From assembly GCA_951812925.1 (NCBI GenBank), contig OX638369.1, forward strand, positions 61,518,228 to 61,582,227: a stretch of DNA of 64,000 nucleotides, in the 5' to 3' direction. Positions 22,791 through 34,879 of this stretch are shown in pieces (positions within the stretch are counted from its first letter, which is position 1; every line of letters begins with the position of its first letter). This DNA comes from Calliopum simillimum (lineage: Eukaryota > Arthropoda > Insecta > Diptera > Lauxaniidae). Below the pieces are notes generated by a model. It saw only the letters and a list, made by a program, of their open reading frames with translations. It ran no database searches and was not told where the DNA came from. Both the position numbers and the translations under genes were made by a program.

Positions 22791-22860
22791 TTTCTTGGAA
22801 CGGCTTTTAGAAATGGTCTGACGATTTCTGGAGTCATTTCAGCTGCTGCGGACATGTCCA
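22540..22860 (-). pseudogene. pogo/jerky-like transposase C-terminal remnant
   Basis: The minus frame starting near 22855 reads MSAAAEMTPEIVRPFLKAVP followed by RKYVTKKNER. This resembles the conserved end of CENP-B/jerky/pogo-type (DDE_1) transposases, where an SPEDLRPxPKAxPRK block precedes a basic stretch and a TDTP motif. A frameshift then moves the similarity to a frame with RNEIVAKLPQPQQLSETSR, also present in the neighbouring duplicate copy. The DDE core is absent. In living relatives the protein cuts and pastes the element at TA targets, which fits the TA flanks here. Family assignment rests on this short block and is inference. Confidence 0.5.
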
Positions 22861-23246
22861 CACTAGCCCCATTTCAGTTGTCCACACTAGCCCCTTCTTG
22901 TCTTTTTAAACAAAAATATTTTTTTTTTAATTTTACGGTAAAGTTCTTCAAAAATAATTTCAATGGTTTAAATAAACACTATTTTAAGTTGTATTATCTA
23001 TTAACACTACAGCAAAAGAATAATTAGTTTAAAAGTATCACTGAAATTACGAAGCAACAAAAAAATTACTTTTTGCTGCTTAAAACACTTTCGGTCACGT
23101 TATCATGGAAATCTGAACTGTCAACAAATGAATTTTTTTCTGGTGATGCAGAGTGCAAATACCAACTTGAAAAATATAAAACAGAAACAAAAAATTCAAA
23201 ACGCCGCGAGAATTTGAATTTGTCCACACTAGCCCCCCCCCTCCCC

Positions 23247-23794
23247 TATTTTCTATCGTTCGGATTTACAAAAATTCAACACCCGCTTAACCGCGATTAA
23301 GTGGTGCCGGCATTTCTAGTAAAGCAGGTAGACTAATCGTAAAATACAGTTGATTTTTGCAAAGGCTAAATAAACATCAGAAGTGCTTTATTGACGTACG
23401 CCCTGCTGCATCTGCAGCACCCCGACAGCCTATAAAATTCAAACCACCGAACGTGTGACCCACAAACGCTGTGTATTTGCTGTGGCATCTTGACCAAATG
23501 GATTACAACAATTTTATCTACATAAGTAATAAACGTTGCCTCTTCCCTATGTTTTCCTTTTCTATCCTTATAGTGTAAATACACTTAAAAAATTATTTTC
23601 CATAAGTAGAAAATACGGAATTGATTGTTCTGATGCTCATAAATTAAGAAATTATTTAGTATAGGAGTTTATTCTTTTATTTGAATAAAGTTCCATGGCA
23701 AAGTGGAGAATTTTCTTTTACATCTTCGAATTCTGGGAAACTTTGTGTCCTTATAGTACCGACTGGTTGAGACCAGAATCCATAATTTTCTATA
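23247..23794. other. spacer, nothing recognised
   Basis: Mixed AT-rich sequence; no repeat partner in the window noticed. Confidence 0.35.
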
Positions 23795-24102
23795 AATATT
23801 TTTTTTTACTTAATAAACAATAAAAGTTAAAAAAAATCAGTTTTTAAAAAATAACTCCTAAACGGTAAATTTTTTTTAACATATAATAAAAATTACTTGT
23901 AGAACATATGACTCTCTATAAAAGGATCCCGGCCCTTTCCCCGTGAAACTCACGGTTCATAAGTTATAGCAATTTAAACATACTAGCTGCCACATTTTAA
24001 TATGCAACCCGGAAAAAATATGTTCCACCATTCATAAATATATGTAAAAATTAAATTTTAACTAAAAAATCGATCCATACGTTTTTTTACTGCCGAATCT
24101 CG
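23795..24102 (+). repeat. solo arm of the 44502-45088 foldback family
   Basis: Collinear with 44800-45070: CTCCTAAACGGTAAATTTT, CATATAATAAAAATTAC, ACTCACGGTTCATAAGTTAT, and the end ACTGCCGAATCTCG. Only one arm is present; it stops one base before the TA of the next element. Confidence 0.7.
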
Positions 24103-24104
24103 TA

Positions 24105-25008
24105 GGGGAATGTATCCGGATATGAGACACCTCCGGGTATGAGACAGTCGATTTTTTCTATGATGCAAAATTAATGTTGCCAATCTGACTACTGTCGAAC
24201 TATCCTCTTACTATGACCAAGTTATTAAGCCAACACCGAAGTGAAAAGATCTATTGCTTATTTAAGTTATACACCTCAGGTCGCAAGTTTTTTATGATCT
24301 GTTTCAAAGTGTTATATTTTGGCTTTAATCAACTGGAAATGGGAAGTGTCATGCGTTAGCGTTTAGTGTTTTATATCTACTTTGTGATACGATTTGGTTC
24401 TGTGCAAATATAAATGGTCAAAACATTATTTTTTGGCTTTTCTTAAAAGGTGTCATGTCTCCGGTTATGAGACACATCATGTATCCGGGTATGAGACACT
24501 TTTTTTCGAACCCAAATCGTGTGCAACTGTCAAATATCGACATGTATGTAATGATACATGTGTTTACGTACAGTTATGGTGTTTTTATTTCGTATTTTCT
24601 GATTTAAATTGTATTTTTAAAGGTGTCTCATACCCGGATACAAAATTTGTAACGATATGGACATTTTTTCTTTCGAACCAAAATCTAGTGCAACTATCAA
24701 ATATCAACATTAATGTAACGAAAAATGAAGAAAAGTTTGTGCTAATACATAGTCATGGGTTTTTTTTCCATATTTTCTGATTTTCATTGCATTTTTCTAG
24801 GTATCTCATACCCGGATACAAAATTTAAATTGCTAAAAAAAAGTACTAAGAAAATTGGCCATAACTTTTGAGTGTGATGAAATAACTTTCTATGTCATTC
24901 AGAAGGAAGTTGTGTGCATTTCTTATCTTTTGAACGATATATAAAATACCTCAAACGGTTTTACCAGTAAAAAGTTATGGCTCAAAAACATACCCGGATG
25001 CATTCCCT
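24105..25008. mobile_element. TA-flanked element with repeated word GTCTCATACCCGGATAC
   Basis: Left end GGGGAATGTATCCGG and right end CCGGATGCATTCCCT are inverted repeats with two changes, flanked by TA at 24103-24104 and 25009-25010. The word (C/T)CCGG(G/A/T)TATGAGACA or its complement occurs at about 24113, 24135, 24459, 24483, 24623, 24806 and at the right end. No transposase. A second right end is present at 31690-31821. Confidence 0.8.
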
Positions 25009-26470
25009 TACTATTAGAAATTTAAAATTCAAAAAAATTGTACTGAAAAATTTAGTTGATTTCTTATTTCTTATTTAGTGCCAACTACTGAAACCATAAA
25101 AGAAATGGGTTCGGGTTAGTCAATCAAAATAAAAATTTTAGGTTCGGGTCCAGTAAGGGTCAGGTTTGGGTTCAAAATTTAAAAAGTAAATTTTCGTCAG
25201 CTCACTTTTTTTGGAAACATATTTGAGATTTTCAGGAGTGTCCACCCACAGAGTTTCTTTATATAAATACTACTTATTAAATAGGCAAGGGAAAACGGTT
25301 CGGTGCCTATTCGCAACATATTCGCTTTATTTTTTTGTTGGAAAGGTAAAGCAGTGCACACAATTTTCATGTTCACGACCCTAAAAGGAAAATCCCCTCC
25401 CACTGCTAAACCGCTGCATCGATTTTTATGAAATTTGGATTAGAGATAGGCTTAGCACTTAGGAAGGATAATAAGAACTTTGTGTTTTTTTGTGGAAGAG
25501 GCTTATAAAAATTTAAAATGGTTCTTATAGGTTGACAATGAAGTTCTACACTGGGTATACTATGGGCCCAACTGTGGCCTTGTAGTGATGGCACCTGTCA
25601 TGTCCCGTGTTAACCTAATCCAGGCTTTGGACTTAAAAAAGGTAACTAGAACTTAATTTTTAATGTTGTTTGTTTAACACTTCATTTTGAAACGGTCGAA
25701 TTTTGACCAATAGGCCAACTCTAGTGTACATACTTACATACATATGTATATGTGACGAGGTTTAACAAAACCATACTTAACTTGCTAGAGTTCAAATTTA
25801 AGTCGATGGTGTTGCTGAATAAAGGTCAAATTTCAAAAACGAATGACTTCAAAATCCCGCAAGTAAGTATGTTAAAAATTGCAGGAGTTATCACTTTTTC
25901 AACTCAAAAAAGAGAAAAGAGTTTAAAATTCGGAAAAGTTCGGATTAAAGTTGTTCTATATTGTTCATAAAAATGAATCTTTATACAATCTATCGATGTT
26001 AAGTTAAGCCCAATCAAAAATCCAAAATGAAATTTTTTGATTTAAGACCTTTTTGACTAACGTCAAAGAATTAATCAACTTAATTTGGAATAAAATTCGT
26101 ATTTTGTCTGTACTGAAAATTATACTTTCGAAAGTTAAATATGGTTGTGTCACATTAAGTGAGAAGCAAAACTGTCAGCATGTTTGCTGTTTTCGACTTA
26201 GTACTTTTAAAGCGTGCGTTCTGTTTACAAGAAATATGAACCAAACGGAAGCTTCACTTTTCCTCTTTTCAAATATGTGAAAAATTTTACCGAACTTCAC
26301 AGCATAACAAAATAATGAACAAAAAACTATTTCGAAAACATTTTGACAGTGCGTACAGAGCCTGGAACGTGATTTCCACGATTCCAATAGATTTCGTTAT
26401 GTTGAGTCCAAAATTGCCTACAGAATCCCTCTACCTCGCCAGGATTTCGAGATCTGGTCATTTCCACAGA
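25009..26470. other. non-coding DNA
   Basis: Nothing recognised apart from ATACATATGTATATG microsatellite-like sequence at about 25738. Open frames of 60-75 codons lack similarity. Confidence 0.35.
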
Positions 26471-26625
26471 AAAGTCCACCGTGAGCCAAAAAATTAAATC
26501 ATCATATCTCTGAAACTATTTAACGTACACGGAGGAGATTTGTTTCATATGCAAAAAGCACCAAGACAAATAATGTGTACTGGAAAAATTGGGGTACCAC
26601 ACCCCTTTAAAAATCACTTCATCGT
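26471..26625 (+). repeat. diverged GCCACGCCC-type repeat
   Basis: Has CATCATATCTCTGAAACTATTTAACG then GGGGTACCACACCCC, the same order as the repeat units at 47270-47520 inside the Transib-like element. Confidence 0.45.
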
Positions 26626-26888
26626 ATCATGCATGCATATTACTGAAATACTTCCAATTATGTATGATAATGCAGAAAATTTTATTACCGTGTACTCTTT
26701 TTATATTTTTGGTTATTAACGTGAATGGACTCGCTAAAAGCTTTCAGCATAAATGCAGTTCGACTTGGTCAAAAAAATAAAAGTTATTTGCAAAAAGGTC
26801 ACGTGTGCAAATGGAATAGAAAACCGTACGTACGGTGGTAGTGTGCACACTACGATTTGTGTGCTAAACTCAGCTGAGCTAAAAGTAT
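26626..26888. other. spacer
   Basis: Nothing recognised except a short palindromic patch GTACGTACGGTGG near 26828. Confidence 0.3.
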
Positions 26889-26896
26889 GCTTTGCA

Positions 26897-27223
26897 CAGT
26901 GATGCCAGCTTTTAATTTTTAAAATCTGCTAAAATAAATAAAAAAAAATTATTTTCCTGCAAAAAGCACTAAAAATAAACCTATACGAATTTCCTTTCTT
27001 AAATATTGACTAGACTAAAAAAATCTATATAGGCACTCTATTCATTAAATTCCACAAAACGTATATTAGTGATCGGATATGCAGTGTTTACAACGTCTCA
27101 GAAATTAAATGTCTGATCGCGATTGGAACGACTTTGAAATTGAGAAAAAGCACTAAATACGCACTGTTTCAGTTTTCAAAAAAGACTAAATCTAATGGGA
27201 AAAGCACTAAGTTGGCATCACTG
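26897..27223. mobile_element. 327-bp hAT-like MITE, CAGTGATGCCA ends
   Basis: Starts CAGTGATGCCAGCTT and ends AAGTTGGCATCACTG, matching in 14 of 15 positions. CAGTG...CACTG ends and size fit hAT MITEs. AAAAGCACTAA recurs four times inside. Flanks GCTTTGCA and GCTGCATA are only partly alike, so no clean 8-bp duplication survives. Confidence 0.75.
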
Positions 27224-28420
27224 GCTGCATACGTTTGTATTGCAAAATAGGTGTGGGAAGCGAACAGTTTTAGCCACAGGAATCTTGTGAAACATGTTCG
27301 AATGAACATTTTGTGTTTCACCACAACACAACAACAACACGCAGCAAAAATACATATTTGCCAAATAAATTGTACAGAATTCCCTGCGGATGTACCGGTG
27401 GTTGGAAGGAGCCTGCAGGCTTTTAGAATTCTGTGTCTTGAATGAAGTGGAAATACCCAATGTGTTGAATATGTAAGTAAACATGGGCGTTATGATCAAC
27501 CCACACATGCACAAGCAACTAATTTGAACAGTCAAATACGTTGAAATATTTAACTGCTTGGATTGAAAAAAGGAACTTAAATCAATAAAACTCGAGAATA
27601 TCAAATTTTAATTTACTAATTTTAATTTAATAATGACAATTCGAGTACGCTTACTTTAGAGTTATCGCTTTTTCTAACATGACCGCAAAAAGTGTACAAA
27701 AAACGTTAATAAGACAATTTATCGAGAATATTTTGTCGGGTTAAAACTATGTACAACTAGACATCTACATTATCGTTGTTTTGAGAAAATCTTTTTTTAA
27801 GTTTTTAGAAATTCGTTTTTTGTTGAGATTTTGAAAATTTCTGCTGATGCCATTTTACATAAAATCGAATGGGACTACATTTCAAAAAAATGGACGGACA
27901 GACGGATAGACGGACATGGCTATATTGACTCAAGAGGTGACGCTGAAAAATATATAGATATAGAAGACAATTTAAGCCATAATGACCAATTCCGGATGAA
28001 GAACGAAGTTTCGCAAGGTGCTCATTAATGGACAAATCTCGATTGGAAATGAAATTATGCTTCCTCCATTACAAAGCTGCGTGCTGATCAAACTGCGTTC
28101 TATTAAAATCTGCTTTCATGATCCGAAGAAATTCTTTCGATGATAAATCTTTCCCGCATAACTGCCAGGATTGTGTCAATTCTTGGACACTTTAAAAAAA
28201 AAATCTGCTTTCTTTTCGAATTTAATGCTTTTGACTTTTAAGTTAATTTATTAAAAGGGTGATATAAAACTTATGTTTTTGCACTTTAAATTCCGCAAAA
28301 ATTTTAGAACCAAGTTGACTATTCAGCTTCATAACCAGAAAAAAAGCAATTCTCGATCTGTACAGTATTAGATCCCACAGGACTCAATTACATTCCTACA
28401 ATCCGGCCACGACCTCTTTT
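27224..28420. other. non-coding DNA with a repeat-A fragment
   Basis: At 27892-27962 lies GACGGACATGGCTATATTGA followed by a GAGGTGACGCTG block, a diverged piece of the family A terminal region. Otherwise nothing recognised; the overlapping frames 27218-27604 and 27251-27445 compete on opposite strands. Confidence 0.4.
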
Positions 28421-28490
28421 CCGAATTCACATAGCTTTTGCTCCGATCTTGCACTCCGAATTCACATAGCTTTTGCTCCGATCTTGCACT
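28421..28490 (+). repeat. 35-bp tandem duplication
   Basis: CCGAATTCACATAGCTTTTG and following bases occur at 28421 and again at 28456, near-identical and adjacent, at the start of the family A copy. Confidence 0.85.
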
Positions 28491-29081
28491 TACTATTCTC
28501 AGTGACTGAGTGAAATTTGGTTGGATTACCTCAAAAAACATTTTCAGTATAGCTTATATGGGAGGTGAAACGCCCTCTTGTTCGATTTCATCTAGTTTTT
28601 GCTCAGAGCTTGCACTAATAGTTCTTAATGTCTGAGTAAAGCTCAGTTGGATTATCTCGATAAACGCTTTCTGTATAGCATTTTGAAGTTTTTGCTTACA
28701 TGGGAGGTGCCACGCCCACTTGTCCGATTTCGTCAAGTTTTTGCTCAGAGCTTGTGCTTACCGTCCTTAGTATTTTTATGCATTATGGTTGTATTGTGGT
28801 GAAAAATACTCCTAAATATGTATTTGAATATATTTTTTTTAAGAGCGGTGGGCGTATCCGTCAACCGATTTCGCTCATTTTCAAAAAGTCGAACTTACTT
28901 TGACAACGAAGGTTGCGTACCAAATCATCTTATTATCTTGCTTAGTTTTCCCGTGAAAAATATTTCCACAGACAGCCAGCAAGCCAGACGCACATGGCTA
29001 TATTGACTCAGGAGGTGACGCTGATCAAGAATATATATACTTTTCCATACCTACCACGCCTCCTTCTCTGCGTTACAAATA
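28491..29081 (+). repeat. dispersed repeat family A, plus strand
   Basis: Cores at 28559 (TGGGAGGTGAAACGCCC) and 28701 (TGGGAGGTGCCACGCCCACT) 142 bases apart. Then GTGGGCGTATCCGTCAACCG, GATTTCGCTCATTTTC, ACGCTGATCAAGAATATATA and CTTCTCTGCGTTACAAA, in the same order as 52895-53480. The copy is cut by the foldback at 29090 and seems to resume near 29978 with AAAGGGTATAAAA. Confidence 0.75.
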
Positions 29082-29089
29082 TTACTGTA

Positions 29090-29969
29090 AAGTTGTCGAA
29101 AAATGTATGAAGACCTAGAAAAATTGCGCACTGCATTTTTTTTTTTTTTTTGCTTAATGTTTTTAGGACCACTATAGAGGCCTATCGCAAAAAAGGTGGC
29201 CTCCTCACCCTTGCGCTTTAGCCACCATCTTGAAATATGTTTTATTCAATTTATCTCGTTTTCTGTTAAACGTACAGAAAAAGTTTTGAAAAAAAATTAT
29301 GGGCAATGAAATTCTACGTATTTTTGATCTCGGAAGTTGATATCTCGAGCGGCAGAGGCTGCCAAAGTTACAAAAAACAGTTTTTTCCATTTGCACCCAC
29401 TGGGTGTTAATTTTTCAAAATGTTGGGACCATAAAATTTTTAGCGCTTATAAAAACAAGCAAAATAGTTTTTAAATAAAATGATTATCTCAATTTGTTCT
29501 CGAGTTGTGAGAAGTTAAAAATAAAATGCGTGTAAAAAATTTATTGTTTATGTTTTTTATCTGAAAATTGATCACAAAATTCTTAATTACTCGAGAACCA
29601 ATTGAGATAATCACTTCATTTGAACGCTATTTTTGCAAGCGCTACAAATTATGTTCACACAACTTTTTGTAAAATCAACACCCAGTGGGTGCAAATGGAA
29701 AAAACTGATTTTTTGTAACTTTGGCAGCTCGAAATATCAACTTACCTTGTCCGAGATCAAAAATACGTAGAATTTTATTGCCCGTAATTTTTGTTTAACA
29801 TTTTTTCTGTCCGACCAATAGAAAACGAGAATCAAAAATATTTCAAGATAGCGGCTAAGGCGCAGGGGTGGGGAGGTCACCTTTTTGGCTTAAGACCTCT
29901 ATAGTGGTCCCAAAAACATTAAGCTAAAAAATTTGTTGTACGCAATTTTCGCTAGGTCATTGTACATTT
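29090..29969. mobile_element. 0.88-kb foldback inserted in repeat A
   Basis: Arms 29108-29545 and 29560-29962 are inversely similar: GGACCACTATAGAGGCCTAT, CAACACCCAGTGGGTG, ACTTTGGCAGC, ATCAAAAATACGTAGAATTT. TTACTGTA occurs at 29082-29089 and 29970-29977 and could be an 8-bp duplication, but the left end then has about ten bases not matched at the right. No coding capacity. Confidence 0.7.
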
Positions 29970-29977
29970 TTACTGTA

Positions 29978-31330
29978 CTAAAAGGGTATAAAAATATGTA
30001 CATATATTCAAATAAATAAAAAAACGAATGTAAAAAATTTTGGGAAGCAAATTTTATAAAATCACTGATTTTTACGTAATTGCGGTATATCAGATAAATT
30101 TTTAAAGTAAATGGGGAAAAACGGGGTTGTGAATTTTCCCTATCTTAAAATATGGAATAGGTACTATGTAGGCTTTTGTATGCATTTCATTTTATAACAA
30201 TTACTTTTGTGGTTTAGTTGCAGTAATTATTTTTAAAAAGTTCTGCAATTAAAAAATTTTCTTAATTGATTTTTTTTTGGAAAAGATGTTTGAGTTTAAA
30301 AAGCTGTACACATACAAATCAAACTAGTTATCAAAAATTTTCAGAGGATTTCTTAATTGGACTATTTGCTGTAGAATGGCATAAAAAAAAATTTAAATTT
30401 AAACTAAAAAATTTTATTCAAATGACTACTATTGCAGCACTGTGGGTCGTCGAATAATTTTCACCCCAGGCGGCAAATGTCAAAAAAAAAATATTTTTGC
30501 ATTGTTCTAACAAAAATCTTCTGATTAATAGTAACAGTGTGTAAAAACATCTGTATAATAAAAATAACCTCCTCCGCTTAAAATCAGAAGCACAGATTCC
30601 TTAAGCGTTTAATGACCTCTTAAATGTTAATGCGAAAAAATCTCTCAGTTGCAAGTGTGAAAGAAAAATCATTATTTTTTGTGTGACCAACCTCCAAAAT
30701 GGCATGAAATGAGATGGTCGAGTGTCCTCAACCCACACTTGTAACTCTCTACTTGAAAAAAAAAAAAAAAAAAATCTATCCTTAGCAAATATTTGAAAAG
30801 TATAAGAAGTGTTTTCTTCTTCTTCTGTCCTTCTATAGAAAATTGAAGATAGGTAGACAGCTATGTTTTTGTCACGAAACGTATCAACGCATTTTGAAGG
30901 GCCCTTGGAACTTGCGATGAAAAATGCCTAAATATTATTTTTATTCATTCTGAAGTTGCTGCTATCATTTCAAAAATAAAAAATACGTTTCCTACTTATC
31001 TTTTATAAATTGAAGCTTGCTATACTTTCATTTTGTTGTTTTATTACACATAAATATGTATAGCATCCGATACTTTAAGTCAGAGCTCTCTGGTTAACTG
31101 AAGTTATATGAAACGTTGAAAATTCACAACAATAGCGAATCTATCATTTCCTTTGTAACTTCGAATATATTAAATATTTAGTCATTTTTATTATGAGTTC
31201 ACGAGATTTTCGAGATATATACACTGTCAGTAGTAGGCAAATAAAATTAATTCTAACAATAAAAAGAGAAAAAAATTAATTTATAGATGAAATGAGTAGA
31301 ATTAAAAATTTACCTGGCAATAAATTCTTC
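29978..31330. other. non-coding DNA
   Basis: AT-rich with an A run at 30757-30773. Nothing recognised. Confidence 0.35.
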
Positions 31331-31689
31331 TATTTCAGCCTCCACTTGCTTCAGTCCCGCTTTCCCGTTAGAAGGAAGCACCCTCTTCGATGAGACAGCA
31401 CTCGGGACTGGAACGAGCGCACAGACAGCAACCACGCTGAAAGACATATTCCAAATTGTGCGCCAAAATATGGCAAAAGCCGTCTCAGGCCTGTCAATAT
31501 AACCTCCGGAAGAGGGCGTAGTCGCCCAAAAAAAGGTAACTTTGCAGCGAAATAAGCCCCCAAATTTGATGGACCATACGAAGTTATTTGATTCATCTCT
31601 TCGATGATTCTACAGCTTATGAAGAAAGACGATTCCCACGTCCAAACAGCATGTGTGGGTGAGGTAAAGATCTACCAAGGAGGTCCTTA

Positions 31690-31821
31690 AACAGAACAGA
31701 AAGAAGAAAGTTGTGTGCATTTCTTACCTTTACAACGATATATAAAACAACTGCAACGGCTTGATTAGTAAAAAGTTATGGCTCAAAAACAAAACCCGTC
31801 TCATACCCGGATACATTCCCT
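31690..31821 (+). repeat. right-end fragment of the TATGAGAC TA-type element
   Basis: Collinear with 24895-25008: AAGTTGTGTGCATTTCTTA, AACGATATATAAAA, AAAAAGTTATGGCTCAAAAA, then CTCATACCCGGATACATTCC and T followed by TA. Lies within the GC-richer block, showing a separate insertion or end capture. Confidence 0.75.
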
Positions 31822-32215
31822 TAAACCTAAAAACAAAAAATTAATAATTAGTTGTATACAAATTGTCCCACCACCGTATGCATGACATCAATCAAGTGAG
31901 TCATTAACGACGATAGAACAAAAATTAAATAACTCCTGCATCAAGTGTGAAGGAAGAACGCTTAACCTGATGGCGCAGAAGAGAAGTATTCAAGCGATCT
32001 GGGAGCCGAAAGGCGAGGCCAGATTTTAAAGAAGGCAGCCAACCACTGTCCACCGGCATCGACTGAGACTCCAAGCGCCGCAAGGTTTGCCAAAATTCAA
32101 AGCCAGGCTAGTAAACTCCAACCAACCTCAAAGAAGATCTGTGCGCTAGTATCTGAAGAAAGGAAGGCCAGAAGATACGGCTGAAGAAAACCAATGCACC
32201 GAAGATGGACACAAG

Positions 32216-32401
32216 ATGACAACTAAGGTACAGATCACCGAGCCCATTCTTCCAGAGCTCTCACCAATCGGTGAGGACGAGCCAGAACCACCAATCGTTG
32301 ACGACCACAGTATGAAGTCGGACAACGAAACAATTTCCTCGACATCATCTCGACGTAGCCGCAGTCGCAGCAGCAGTGTGATTTTGTTAAGCAACAGCTG
32401 A
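32216..32401 (+). pseudogene. possible remnant of an acidic/Ser-rich open frame
   Basis: A 61-codon frame in the GC-richer block reads TEPILPELSPIGEDEPEPP then a Ser/Arg tract SSTSSRRSRSRSSS. The composition looks protein-like rather than random AT sequence, and neighbouring frames carry further short proline/alanine-rich pieces up to 32760. No family recognised; possibly part of a degraded gag-like protein. Confidence 0.25.
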
Positions 32402-32999
32402 CCCAACAAACCTGGCTCAGCTAACGATCACGCCTGGCCTCCGCCAACATATATAGCCACCGTCGGAGCGCATAAGCTGTACGCCATCAAGCCCTGCTCA
32501 GCCAGAGCCCACCAGCGCAGAGCAAATTTAGTGCATTCTGCACATAATACAGACTCTGCCAACGCTTACCCGCCAAGCAACACCCCCAGCTAACAGAACC
32601 AGGACGGAGCTGTCGAGTATAGCGACAAGGGCGGTAACCCCTGCGCCGAGATAGATCTTGCATTTCTTGTTACAAGAAGAGATAGAGGATGCTGCTGTCA
32701 GTAACGCCATCCCGGCAGGCTTGAGCCAATGGCTGATTAAAGCACTAGAAAACTTTAACTAATAAAACAAAAATTGCATAACACAAAAACGAAGTTAATA
32801 TCATTAAACGAACTCCCAAAATATGCAAAGATCATGAATCGATGTAATAAAAATTTATCTTGTAAAGTAGACCAAAAATACAAACAAAAATCAATGTATC
32901 AAAAAATCTTAAAACAAAAACATAAAATATTGCGGTAATAGAAAACCCAGCTAATAAAACAATAACACTAACACAGCAGATGATTTTCATCTGGTATTT

Positions 33000-33240
33000 G
33001 TCGAACACCTTGGGAAATTTTGCACTCCGGGAATCTTCATTAAGCGCAACGCATTTTTGCTAGTTGCTTAATCTCTCGAATCTCAATCTTGAACTTGTAA
33101 TCTTTTTAAAGTCTACTCATTTTTGTTATTTTTCTAACATCTTGGGAAACCTTGCACTCTGAGAATCTTCATTAGAACCTACGCATTTTGCTATTTGTCG
33201 AACAGCTTTGGAAACCTTGTACACAGGGAATCTTCTAAGA
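33000..33240 (+). repeat. degenerate tandem repeat
   Basis: (C/T)TTGGGAAA(T/C)(T/C)TTGCACTC then GAATCTTCATTA and ACGCATTTTTGCTA recur at about 33010, 33143 and 33208, with the middle spacing doubled. Confidence 0.55.
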
Positions 33241-33469
33241 GAAAGCAATCACGCAGAAAGACAATCCAAATTATGCGCCAAAATTTGGTAAAGGCGCACA
33301 GGATCAGGCCCAGCATTACAAGCAATAAGATGAGATTCCAGGACAAACTCTAATTTGAAATACCCAAGGCATCGTCCGGAATATTACAAAATTCTTGCAC
33401 CGGGATGAATAATATCCGCTAGATATAAAAAAAGACCTTATGATACTGTTTGACAGATATGTATGAGAT

Positions 33470-33920
33470 TAGGTACACACATTTTTAAAGGGTATCGGAA
33501 ACGGGCGAACGAAGTCGCTCCTGGGCAACTAGCCTTACATAAGCAAAAGTTTTGAAATGCAATGCTGAATGCGTTTTTTGAGATAATTTAACCAAATTTC
33601 ACTCAGGCACTATAGATTGTAAATACAAGCTCTGAAGCACTAAGGATTATGAATGAAAGCAGGAACTTGGTTGGTTCGAATTAGAGGGCGTGGCAACTCC
33701 CGTAGACTCAAAGTTTTGAAAATGCTGTAGTGCAAGCGTTATTTGAGGTAACGTATTCAAATTTCGCACAGATACTTGGGAAAAGTTAGCACAAGCTCTG
33801 AGCATAGACTTAAATTATTCGGAAGAGAGGATGTGGCACCTCCCATACAAGCAAACTTTTCAAAATGATGCAGTGCTGGGTATTTAGTTTTTGGCCAGCA
33901 ATTGGCAGTGCAACATTAGT
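33470..33920 (-). repeat. dispersed repeat family A
   Basis: Cores GCGTGGCAACTCCCG (33689) and ATGTGGCACCTCCCATAC (33831), 142 bases apart, followed by ATGCAGTGCTGGGTATTTAG and TTTTTGGCCAGC as at the end of 21340-21775. Confidence 0.65.
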
Positions 33921-34879
33921 TAGTTCGTATTCTTTATTTTATTAAGCAACTGATTTATTATTCAACATGGCTAAGTGATTAACATAAAAAATGTGGGAAT
34001 TTCATGAAGAAATGAAAAGAACAACCAAATTTTGCTTTCTACTTATGTATGTGAACCGAGGTTACGGGAGAATAATTTAACTGACAGAAAATTTCTACTA
34101 AATAAAGCCCGTTTCTTTCCAACTTTGTTATGGAAGGACGGACCCATGCACAAAAAATTGCTTTTTATGTAAGCTTAATCTCTTCTGGGATCTAAGTATA
34201 CCTCTGCGTCTTCATCCCTAAACTGTTGTATTAAGGGGATCACTTCGGTAAAATTATCACCGCAGTGTTATTAGAAATTAAAGAAATTTATTTTTGCAAA
34301 CTTGCCTCGAAGAACCTGAGCTATTACTGTGCAAAAATATCTGGAAATACTGCGACTCAATTGAATTGAAACTTAAGTGTGTTCCCGTTAAATATGCTAA
34401 ATTGTGAAAAAATTTCCGTTATGATTACAATAAGCTTTTCAAGCAAAAGCTTAAATTTATTTTAGGACCCGATTTATTAGTATATTAGACCTTCATACGG
34501 ATTTTCTATAAAATGTTTTACTAATAAATACAGGTGGTCATTAAAACAAAAATGTTTTTAATACGCATTGACTATAGCAATCATATTAGGAAGGAAAAGG
34601 AAATAGAGTGTAGCACTTACGATTGCTCTATGACTTATCCATTGAGAAAGCCTAAGGGCTTTGCTCATAGATTCTACATAAATGGCGTAGTTTCTACTTA
34701 GAGCTCAAATTTGAGTAATTAGAATTAAACTAAAAAGAAATTTGATGACAAAAGCGGTTTACAACTCAAAACATTTAACTTACTCATTATGTTGGATATG
34801 TTAATAAAATGTTTTCCACATGAAGACCTAATAATTTCATGCAGACACTGAAACTTATTTGCATATACATATGTATGTA
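33921..34879. other. non-coding DNA
   Basis: Nothing recognised. A TACATATGTATGTAC patch marks the insertion point of the next element. Confidence 0.35.

Larger units (their letters stand above)
22063..23246. mobile_element. TA-flanked pogo-like element with repeated word CCACACTAGCCCC
   Basis: The G-rich left end (GGGGAGG, a G run, then CTAGTGTGGA) is mirrored at the right (TCCACACTAG, a C run, CTCCCC). TA flanks both ends (22061-22062, 23247-23248). TCCACACTAGCCCC also occurs at 22857 and 22880, and GGCTAATGTGG at 22275. It holds a transposase remnant (22540-22860) and an internal ~216-bp duplication. Confidence 0.8.
31428..33335 (+). mobile_element. decayed GC-richer retroelement-like block
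   Basis: A ~75-base segment at 31428 (CACGCTGAAAGACATATTCC, TGTGCGCCAAAAT) recurs in the same orientation at 33249 (CACGCAGAAAGACAATCC, TATGCGCCAAAAT). Between the copies the base composition rises well above the surroundings. This arrangement could be a small LTR-type or other retroelement with a gag-like interior. No reverse transcriptase or protease motif is visible, so the class is a guess. Confidence 0.35.
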
